A DNA stretch of 64,000 nt from Curvularia sp. ZM96 (Eukaryota; Ascomycota; Dothideomycetes; Pleosporales; Pleosporaceae). Shown piece by piece: positions 52,728-62,021 of the stretch. Under the pieces are notes generated by a model. That model saw only the letters and a program-made list of their open reading frames with translations, did no database searches and was not told where the DNA came from. Both the position numbers and the translations under genes were made by a program. The stretch spans positions 6,758,001 through 6,822,000 of the forward strand of contig JAJGBQ010000001.1 in assembly GCA_022457065.1 (NCBI GenBank), written 5' to 3'. Each line of letters starts with the position of its first letter. Within the stretch, counting starts at the first letter, position 1.

Positions 52728-55700
52728 TTACCAAGCCATTTTGGCAAGCGGGCCTTTTGGCCATGTACGTACGCAATACTTTCTTGCTTCGTCAAGTAGA
52801 AGCAAGCCCAAACCAAAAGCGGCAGGGAGAAACCAATGCTCAACTGAAACGGTTGTCGTGTCGATGACGTTTTGCAGAGAAGGAATGTAGAGGAAGATGA
52901 AAGCAACAACAATAGCAAAGATCATGGCCGGGAACAGAGATAGGTTCTAGTTACTTGTTAGCATGTAAACAGGTCTGGAATGACGCTGCATACCTGTGTG
53001 GCCTTATTGAAGATGGGAGGTTGCTGGAAGATGCTCAAGCGTCGGGTACGTGTTGCAAGGAGGTTGAATAATTGCCTGTTATATATGTAAGCTTACTCCT
53101 AACTTCTGTCTCGTTTTTTGACTTACATTACGACTAGAGTGACGAAGTAAATACTAGAGGCCTCGTTTGTGAGCTTTGTTATAAGGTCCGGGCTATACTC
53201 GGGGTCGTAGTTTCCGAATTTCAGCCACATGGCCGTAAATGGAACTCCTTGACGCTGGATCCACCAAAAGGCCATGGTGAATGCGAGGAAGCACTGTAGG
53301 AGACCGACGCAGAAATACGCGTGGAAAATAAGGCGAGCATTTACGAGCTTATCTTTCTTCATATTTCGGGGAGGGCGGATCAAGACATCGGCTTCCGGCT
53401 TCTCGTATGCAAGCGTAACAGCAGCGGCGCAGTCAGTCAGACAGCAGATAATAATCTGGATAATGTTAGCTTCATGCTCAAAGTTTTGCGAATGGCGTCC
53501 TTACCATGAGGAAAGAAGACAGAATCTGTGGAATACCAAATACGACGTTGGTAACAACAGGCCATAGCTCACTGAAACTACCGGCTGGTAGCAAGTACAC
53601 AATGGTCTTCTTGAGGTTGTCGAAGACGAGACGTCCGTATTTGACAGCTTCAACAATGGCAGCAAACGAGTCGAGGAGGACCATATCAGCAGCTTCGATG
53701 GCGATATCAGAGCCACCACCCATAGCGATTCCGATATCAGCCGCCTTGAGAGATGGCGCATCATTGACACCGTCACCAGTCATGCCGACAATGTTTTCCC
53801 GAGCCTGGAACTCTTTGACGATACGAAGCTTTTGCTCAGGAGTTGTACGAGCAAACACAATTTCCTGGTAAGCGCAAAGTTGGTTCCATTGAGCGTCGTT
53901 CAAAGTGATGAGTTCAGGACCGCTGAGGACGATAGCCTGCTTTGTCTTGCCTATGGCATTGCCATATCTGTCTAGAGAGCTGATGTCGTCCACGATAGCC
54001 GAGTTGGAGATGATGCCGCACTCTTCCGCGATGGCTTGCGCAGTGAGCTTGAAGTCACCAGTTACCATGAAAATTCGAATAGAAGCTCCTCGGAGGATTC
54101 GCACGACCTCTGGGATCTCATCGCGAGGTGGATCGACAATACCAACGATACCCACAAATGTGAGTCCGTCCCGGGCGGAGGCGAGGACATCCTTTTCTTG
54201 GGTTGCAAAGCCGGATACTACGGTGGGTTTGCGTGCAAGCAGAATGACGCGCTTGCCCTGGCGCGACCAGCTATCCTTGACATTCTCAATCCAAGAACGC
54301 TTAGATTCTGAAAGAACGACCTCTTCGCCTTTTTCGTTCAAGGCGAGTTCGCAACGGGGCAGCAGGATATCAGGAGCTCCTTTGATCAAGAGGGTACTGG
54401 GAATGTCAGCAAGCTTTAACTATCTGAAGGTCAGTACATACCCAGCGGTGTTAGCCGTGTTAGGCTGATCGGCAGCGGCCATTATCCTGACCATGAACTT
54501 GTTCTTGCTGTTGAAAGCGATTTCGAATGTCTTCTTCCACTGGTTACGCAGTTCAGCGACCGGGCCGAAGGATTCAGAGAGTCGAAGAATAGCTTGGTCA
54601 GTTGCGTCGCCGTTGATCGTACGCTCAGCAATAGGCATATGCATAGTTGCAGCATCGAATTCGCCAGAGTTGCAAAGACCACCGATGATGCGTATCTGGT
54701 CAACAGCATGTGGCTTGGGTACGGGTTTTGTAGCAGAATCGGCTGCATACTGAGAAGCCGCCATTGCTCCGAGTGCCGCGTCGACAGTGTAGGTTTTGTC
54801 AATAGAGCATAGATCGGTAACGACCATTTTGTTTTTCGTCAGGGTTCCGGTCTTGTCAGAACAGATTACGGATACTGATCCCAGCGTTTCGACAGTCTTG
54901 AGTGACTTGCAGAGAATTTTGTTCTTGCGCATCATGTTTGCAACAATCGTCAAACTTGTAGTAAGCGCGATTGGTAGACCTTCGGGAATAACTGAAAGAA
55001 ACGGTCAGTGGATGTCCGAGTGTCTAGATATCGAAGCCCACATACACGCAACAGCTGCCGAAACGCAACTGACGATAAGCTGAGGAACGTTGATCCATGT
55101 TGGATGCGCCTTTCTTAACCATGCAGCCCTACGAAATGTAAGCATGTATACTTCAAATCACAAACGGCGTGGAATAGGAAGATTGCTCTATTCCGGCTAT
55201 GCACTTACCAAAGAACGATGATGAGAACCACGACACAGAATATGAAGAGCGAAATGATCAGCACAAAGCGTAGAATCTCCATCTGGAGTGGAGTCATGCC
55301 AGTCTTGGGATCCGAGGTGAGCTTTGCAATGCGTCCAAATATAGTGTTGTCGCCGGTAGCCACGCAGATACCGATACAGCTACCAGAAACACAGTGTGTT
55401 CCTTGCAGACCGATGTTGTTGGTTTCGAGATAGTTGTCTTCGGTTCGGTCGACGGTGGCATTGACTGGTTCGGATTCACCTGGAATCTGTTAGTCATTGC
55501 AACAAAGACACACAGAGAGCCTCTACCTGTGAGAATGGCGCGATCAAACATTGCGTCGCCAGAAACTTCAGAGAACCGAACGTCAGCAGGGAGCTTGTTG
55601 CCCTGCTTGATGACGATGATGTCTCCGGGTACCAGGTCTTGAGCTGAGATGCTGGTGTGCGATCCACCGCGGACGACAATACATTGATCTGGAAGCATGG

Positions 55701-56400
55701 TGCCAATGGAAGCCATGACCTTACTCGTTGACCAGTCTTGCCATGCATTAAATCCAGCTTGAATGAGCCAAACAGCAATCAACACACAAGCAAGAGCCAA
55801 GTTCGCAGGCGCTGGAGGTCTGCCCAGGGGCTTCCAAGAGATGAAGACCAAAATTCCAGCAACGATTAGAATACTTCCAAATCCTCCAAAAAAGTAGCCT
55901 GCCAACTTTCCGAGAAGTCCAGAGGGCGGAGGAGTGATCTTGTTCGGTCCGTATTCGTTTCTGAGGCGCCTGATGTCATCGTCGCTGAGGCCACGTTCAG
56001 TGCTCACAGACAAACGCTTGCACAGCTCGTCGATGGCCAGTGTATGCCATTCTAAACCAGCAACATCTACATATCAGGGTCAGCATGGCGTATACGACAT
56101 AGTATGAAATGCATAATCACCGATTGCTGCCTTCTCCTTGGCCTTTTTTGTTTCGGCCTGATTTTGAAGCTGGCGTTCATCGACCTCAATAGACAGTGTA
56201 CGGTAGGCGATCGGCAGTGCAGTCTCTGGCTGAACCGTACGGGCTCCTCCAGCGCTGCGAATTGAGAGACTGCCTACGCTGGACCGTCTTGACAAATGTC
56301 GCTCATGGCGTCGTTCATGAGCTGCGAATCTATCATCCTCATTTGGGGCGTTGAGATCCCCAAAACGAATACGGGGTAGTCCTTTCTCTTCTTGATCCAT
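52728..56400 (-). CDS. P-type ATPase of the Na,K-ATPase-like type II group
   Basis: Nine exons on the minus strand: 56400-56121, 56066-55527, 55479-55209, 55128-55046, 54991-54442, 54396-53505, 53455-53127, 53075-52994 and 52946-52728, giving 1081 residues. The phosphorylated Asp lies in CSDKTGTLTKNK. Other P-type marks are FIPEGLP in helix 4, KGAPDILL and MTGDGVNDAPSLKAADIGIAMG. The C-terminal domain with TRRLSIFQQ and LLDEARKYCVRTWPKG resembles the animal Na,K-ATPase alpha subunit, placing it near type IIC/ACU pumps rather than fungal ENA (IID) or PMA1 (III). The likely role is Na+/K+ transport at a cell membrane. The N-terminal 90 residues are polar and Arg-rich. Exon 1 uses a weak donor (GTGATT), the least certain junction. 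Confidence 0.9.
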
Positions 56401-57498
56401 GCGAATGAGCGCGACGAGAAAGGTGGCTCTTGTGGTACAGAGAAGAAAAGAAGAAAGAGGACGTGTTCAGACAAGCAGGGATTCTCGGTCAATTGAGTGA
56501 GGAGCCCATTTTATATCAGTGACAGACGTAGGCATAACTTGATTTTATTAAGTCACCTCGACAAAGCAACTACAAAGTCGCTATGGGCGCTTGCCTTGAC
56601 ACCCTTGTCGACCCGCCAGAGGATGACAGATGCAAGCGAAAGGGAGCATAGCTGCATACCAGCAACCTGGATGACAGACTCCAACCGTGTCTACGGGCTG
56701 CCAGCCGTGATTGGACGCACAAATGCCTCAAGCCAGTCGGAATGGTAGAGATACCGTGCAGCAACCAGGGAGTGTCAGAGAAATTGCCTGTCACATCACA
56801 CGGCAGCGAGTGCGTGGGAGCGTTGCTACTCCGGCGAGATGGTTGAGTTTAAACTGCTGGTGGTTAGCGGTGAGCGATTTACGATGCCCGGCATAGCCAC
56901 ACTGCTAAACGCGCGACCAAGCTCCCCCGCCAAAAGTCTCCAAGTATGCGCGATTTTCGATTCTTGGACTTGGAGCAAGCTGGATCATGTGCGTAGGTGG
57001 CCATAAGAACGATTCTATGACTATGGATCTTGCTGCTTCAAGGAAGTGCCCCGGTGAAGGATCGTGATGTTGCAGGCGGTGGCTACACCAAGACCGCGTC
57101 GAGTAAAACCATAGGAGCCAGCTGTCGTCACATAAAAAGCACATCTTGAGCAGAAGGATTATGGCAACTATCTTGAATTTCGACCAAACCAGCATCCAAT
57201 TGAATCTGTTCGCGAATCTGAGTTCCCAGAAGCCGCGAAGCGTCATACAAACGCAAGCGGCATCCTGTGCTCCGAAGGATCCATTCCCTCGGCGTCAACT
57301 AAATGACGGGTGCAGATCAAGGTAGTTTTTAGGGGCTGTGTATAGACATGAAACGTTGCGAGGGCGACAGGTGGTTGGTAGGGCTGAGTTGTTACCCGCG
57401 CCCCTGGCGATCAAGCTTTTCTAAGGGTCTGGGCAAAAGCATGCTCCCATTCCCAATTCATCACACACCGAACTTGGACTGTCTTGCCGTCTCCATTC
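56401..57498. promoter_or_regulatory. Divergent intergenic region
   Basis: About 1.1 kb between the ATPase start (minus) and the start of the membrane protein gene (plus). No gene, repeat or RNA was recognised. Confidence 0.5.
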
Positions 57499-58296
57499 AT
57501 GATGGACCCCAACGCTGCCACCAGCCTGCTGAGAGAGCAACAAAATCCTTCGTCAGCCCACTTCCAGACAGATACCATTATCCCAGGATGGCGCAAATAC
57601 GTCCATCTTCACGCCCCCCTGATCACGAGCGCCTTCGTCATTTTATACGCTCCAGGCGTGGCGCGACATCTCGGCGTCGAAATGCACGAGATGATTTTGC
57701 TCATAGCCGCAACTGGGATACCCACATATCTCATCGATTCTACCGTGTATCCTAAAGATCGCCCTGGGCCTACCCCTGACCAATCGGTCCGCTTCACGCG
57801 TAAGAACAGTCTGTGCCGCGCCGCCGTCATCGCGACATACGGGCGTATATACGGTACTCCCTTCAACATCGGATTCTACATTGCAGATGTGGTGATGAGC
57901 TTTGTCGCCGACCGATTTATGGGCGAACGTCCCGCAGGGACCGAACAGCGACGATCCGAGTTTCTCGTTGCATTGGTGTGGATTCTTGGTAGCCAGCTTG
58001 TCTCTAAGGTGATACCGTTCAACACACCTGTGCTGGGATTTTTTGTCGGTGCAATCGATCGCACGCTTTACCGCTCAGCTTACATTGCGTTAGTAGACGA
58101 CGTCATTGGTGTTCTGACGCGTCCGAACGTTGGAACATTCTGGGGAAAGCTCACCCTGGTACTCGTTCAGGCGTTTACCATAGTGTCTATCGTGTACTGG
58201 GTACTTTCTTTGCTCAAAAGGAGGCGGAAGGCCGCAATAATGGGCTCCTCTGCGGATCCGTCAGAGGTGGAGGTGGAGGTGGAGGCGGAGAGTTGA
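57499..58296 (+). CDS. Unrecognised multi-pass membrane protein
   Basis: A single exon encodes 265 residues from the ATG at 57499 (MMDPNAATSLL). I do not recognise the family. About six hydrophobic segments are visible, near residues 42-56, 66-80, 120-138, 155-172, 180-200 and 223-242. The loop with VYPKDRPGPTPDQS lies after the second, and FMGERPAGTEQRRSEF precedes the fourth. A basic patch RRRRK-like (LKRRRKAA) follows the last helix, and the C-terminus is a Glu/Val repeat ending in EVEVEVEAES. The length, open frame and coherent membrane topology argue for a real gene. It is divergent from the ATPase gene. Confidence 0.7.
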   Translation: MMDPNAATSLLREQQNPSSAHFQTDTIIPGWRKYVHLHAPLITSAFVILYAPGVARHLGVEMHEMILLIAATGIPTYLIDSTVYPKDRPGPTPDQSVRFTRKNSLCRAAVIATYGRIYGTPFNIGFYIADVVMSFVADRFMGERPAGTEQRRSEFLVALVWILGSQLVSKVIPFNTPVLGFFVGAIDRTLYRSAYIALVDDVIGVLTRPNVGTFWGKLTLVLVQAFTIVSIVYWVLSLLKRRRKAAIMGSSADPSEVEVEVEAES

Positions 58297-59109
58297 GCTT
58301 CGGGTGTTGCGGCTTTCCACAGCCAGCCTAGATGCTGTACTCTAAAAGCTCAGATCATTCCACTTTTCCGCTTGCGCCTTTGATCTATTCTTTGTTTTTC
58401 TGAACATGCGGGGTGGCGCGGCTCCGAATCTCCGTCATTTTTCGGGGCCTGGGAAATGCCCCAACTTGGCAGTTCTCCTAGCTCTCACTATGCACACCGT
58501 CTCGGACCTTTTTCTACCGCTCCTCGCCTTCACATGTTAAACAAGCTTAGCTTTAGCTCGCACATGTCCCGTCATCTGCTGCCGAAGTCTTACCGCCGCC
58601 CCCACGGTTGTGCCCAAATCCGAGTTGTCAGGAATTCTGCTCAACTCTCCTAGATTACAACTGGCGCACACAATAGACGCATTGTGTTTTTGGTCATAAC
58701 GAGGCGCATACTGACCTTTAAAAGAAAGCAACTTTTTCTCGGGACCCAGCAATTATGTCCCATACATCCAGAAGGAGGTTCTACGCGCAAAAGTCTCACT
58801 TCCTGAACGGGATAAGTCCTTGGACAGGAGATGTCGACAGAAAAAAACATCTTGGTCACATCTTATGTACGTCTCCTTTGATTATTCTCCAATAATGAAG
58901 ATAATTTTACTGCAACCAACGTTGATATTGGGAACGAATGAATCAAGAACAAAAAAGAAGAATTACGTGCCGGTTTTTAAGTGTAACAAGGAAAGCGAAC
59001 CGCGAACTAAAAAAAGCCCAGGGCTTATTTCAAGTCAGAGACTCCAAACTTTCTTACTATGCACAGCACGTTCATTCCAGTAACCGCATTTTGGAAACTC
59101 TCCCACAAA
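58297..59109. other. Convergent intergenic spacer
   Basis: It lies between the membrane protein stop and the FAH-family gene stop. AT-rich toward 59000. No gene was recognised. Confidence 0.5.
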
Positions 59110-60061
59110 TCACGCATACTCCACCACATTCCTCAGCGTCCCAACCTCCGGCTTCAAACTCACCTCCACCACATCCCCCGGCTTCAAAAACTGCGGCTCC
59201 TTCATCGCATAGCCCACGCCCGCACACGTCCCCGTCATAAACACCGTCCCCTTCTTCAACGTCGTGCCTTGACTGCAATATGACACCAGCGTCGGTATCT
59301 TAAAGCACAAGTCATCGATGCCAGAGTCCTGTCTCAACTCACCATTCACCCGTGTCTGCAGCTGCAAGATACTCGGGTCAGGAAGGACTTTTGTGCTGAC
59401 GATTTGCGGGCCGAGTGGCGCGTAGGTGTCGAAGCCTTTGGAGAAGTTCCATTGCGGGACGGTGCCGGCGAGGAGAGGGTCGCGCTGCAGTTTGCGGCTC
59501 GACACGTCGTTGCCGGACATGTAGCCGCCGATGTAGGAGTAGGCGTCTGCTTCGGATACGTCTTTTGCGTCGCGCGAGATGATGAAGCAGAGTTCGCCTT
59601 CGTAGTCGGCTTGGTTGTCCTGCGCGATTTTGGGGATGACAATGGGCGCGTTGTGGTCGTTTAGGCACGTGTTGGCTTTGATGAAGGTGGAGGGGTAGGG
59701 GGGGAGTGTGCGGCCGCCTTCTTGGACTGTGGTTGTGTTAGGAGTGGAGGAACATATATGAAGCGTTGGGAGAAGGGGATGTACTGTGCTTGATGAAGTT
59801 CAGTCCTATGCATCGAATGATGGGGACTTCATCTTGTGTTACGGGTCCGAGAAGCTTCTTCACCGTGACTTCCTCGTCTGTGACTTTTGTGGCTGGGTCG
59901 AAGATATCATTGTTTTCGACATGAATGACCTTGGCCTTGAGGCCGGTTTCTTCAGTCATGGTACCTACGTCAAAGTCTGCTGAGGGTAGGATCGGTTGGC
60001 CCCGCAGCTCGCGACCGTCTGTCGCGATGAAACGAATCAGTCTGTCCCAGTTCGGTGCCAT
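59110..60061 (-). CDS. Fumarylacetoacetate hydrolase family protein
   Basis: Two exons on the minus strand, 60061-59785 and 59726-59110, encode 297 residues. The start (MAPNWDRLIRF) and the N-terminal beta domain match fungal FAHD1/bifunctional-isomerase-type proteins. The catalytic part has CIGLNFIKH-IQEGGR formed across the splice, then PPYPSTFIKA and the metal site DYEGELCFII (Glu-x-Glu). Further family marks are GYMSGNDVSSRKLQ and the late block GTVFMTGTCAGVGYAMKEPQFLKPGD. Such enzymes act as hydrolases, decarboxylases or tautomerases on oxo-acids, for example acylpyruvates or homoprotocatechuate products. The exact reaction cannot be inferred. There is no targeting signal. Confidence 0.93.
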
Positions 60062-60485
60062 TGTGATGGATTGTTGGTGTGACTCGTTGTGAAATCGAAA
60101 CCCGAAGACTCGAAGGGTGCTATTTGTAGTGTTAGGACTTTACAATGGGCATCTGTCTTGGATATATGTTCTCCCGGGACGTCTTGAAGCGAAACTAGAA
60201 AGATGTGGGGGTGCACAATTGACAGGGGAAGGTTACTTAGTGCGGGGCAGCATTCGGTGGGCTACCCGCGGACATGAAGCTTGAAGTCTTGTCGGAGGTT
60301 ATTGTGAGGCCGTTGTCATTATAGAAGCTGATTCGGGAGCAGAACCAACTGTACCTATTGTAGCTGATTCTAAGTTCGGAGACACAGTCCATCTTCGTTC
60401 CGACTCTATGAAAAAAAAAAAACTCGATATTCATCTATAGATTCTCACAAACTCCACCCGACTCATCTGTCAACCCATCTAACCC
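60062..60485. other. Intergenic spacer upstream of the FAH-family gene
   Basis: 424 bp holding the promoter of the FAH gene and the 3' end of the enoyl-CoA gene. An A-run of ten or more bases lies around 60411-60421. No gene was seen. Confidence 0.5.
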
Positions 60486-61474
60486 CTAAATCTTCGACCT
60501 CGCCTTCTTCTTCTCCTCCAACTCCCTAATCTTCAGCTCAAACCTCTTAATCGGCACGCCCTCGACAAACCTCTCTGCCAGCGCATCAATCGCATTAATC
60601 ACCGCCATCATCCTCGCATCTCTAATCGGCGCATTCTGCAGCCTCTTCATCTCAATCATGCTCTTGCCATCATTAACCTTCAGCTGCTCCTCCAGGAACT
60701 CCACAACCTTGCTCTGGAATTCATCGCCCGTCGCGTCCCAGACATAGTTGTACATGCCAGAGTCAAGCAGCTCTTGCGCCGTGAGTTTGCGCCCGAACAT
60801 CAAGAAGTCGTTAGCGCGGTGGATACCCATGGACTGGGCAAAGGAAAGAGCAGATCCGTTCTCAGGTACGAGACCGAGAGCGGAAAAGGGACATTGGAGC
60901 CAGGCGCTCGATGAAGCGAGCACGATGTCGGCGATACCTGGAAACCAGGCAGCGCCGCCGCCTACTGCGGGGCCGTTGAGAGCAACAATGAGGACTTTTT
61001 TGTGGTCAATCATTGAGCGGAGGAGTTCTGTCGCTAGAAAGACGTGTTAGACTGTTTTCAATCAAACTCGATGGCGATTTTAGGAATTGCATTCAGAAGA
61101 CACGCGTAACTCGAAAAACACACATACCGTACGAAAACCGGCCCAGCTGTGCAATCTTCTTCTCTGCATCATTGGCGTAAACCTCCGTGCTGGAACTTTT
61201 GACAGCCATGACGTCGGCGCCAGCAGAGAAGAAGCGGCCTTCGCCTGTCAAGACGGTGAAGATGGTGTCTGGGTGCTCATTCAGCACGCGCAGCGCAGCA
61301 ACGACCTCTGGGATTAGGTTTCCGCCAAATGCATTGAGTGATTTGGGGCGGTTGAACTAGATATGTGTAAGATGCGTGTACGCAAGAGAAAGGTAACATG
61401 GCACATACCTTAATGATCCCAATCTGGCCCTTGATCTCAAACTTGATATCTGCGTACTCTGCTGACGAAGCCAT
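60486..61474 (-). CDS. Peroxisomal enoyl-CoA hydratase/isomerase (ECI-like)
   Basis: Three exons on the minus strand, 61474-61409, 61356-61128 and 61033-60486, encode 280 residues. The crotonase fold is shown by FNRPKSLNAFGG, the first oxyanion-hole segment RFFSAGADVMA, the second oxyanion loop LNGPAVGGGAAW, and the helix FSALGLVPENGSAL with the Glu used as acid/base in delta3,delta2-enoyl-CoA isomerases. The C-terminus is SKI, an accepted variant of the SKL peroxisomal targeting signal. The likely role is isomerising or hydrating unsaturated fatty acyl-CoA intermediates during peroxisomal beta-oxidation. A Lys/Glu/Arg-rich helix precedes the targeting signal. It is followed on the same strand by the FAH-family gene. 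Confidence 0.93.
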
Positions 61475-62021
61475 GATGTTTGCTCAAAATGCTATCGTTT
61501 TTTTTTCTGTTTACGTTCCAAAGCTGAATCTTCGAAACAAGTAATCCAATGTTTGTCTCGAGATGGATTTACGCTTAATCAACGACTCGGTATGTTACGC
61601 TGATATCCTGAATAGTAATCCTGAATAGTAATCCTGACCCCGCAAGAACGCGTTGCTCGACCTCGGGTTCGGCTAACGCGTGGATGGGGAGGGATGGGCG
61701 TATAAAGTTGTTTCAAGCAAGAACTAGCTATGCAGGTTTCACTCGGAAGTGTTGGGGACGCGTCGTATGTGGGATGAAATCCTGGGGTTGTTTAAAAGCT
61801 GGGGTTGAAGCGGCGAGGGTACGCTTACCCTGCTGCGCGACTGAATAAGTACCTCGGCATCTTCTGCTAAGGCACGCCATCACGCGCTTGGATGTTCGCA
61901 AAGGTCACGGCTTGACGTGTATTACAAGCGCAATCTAGCGATAAATTTATATAATCTATGTAAGTATTGATATGCTAGAATGGGAGTAAAGATATCTATT
62001 CATACACGTCCTCATCGTCAA
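61475..62021. other. Intergenic region with a small tandem duplication
   Basis: It holds the promoter of the enoyl-CoA gene and the 3' end of the ABC1 kinase gene. Around 61605-61635 the unit ATCCTGAATAGTA is present twice in tandem with a partial third copy. No gene was seen. Confidence 0.5.
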
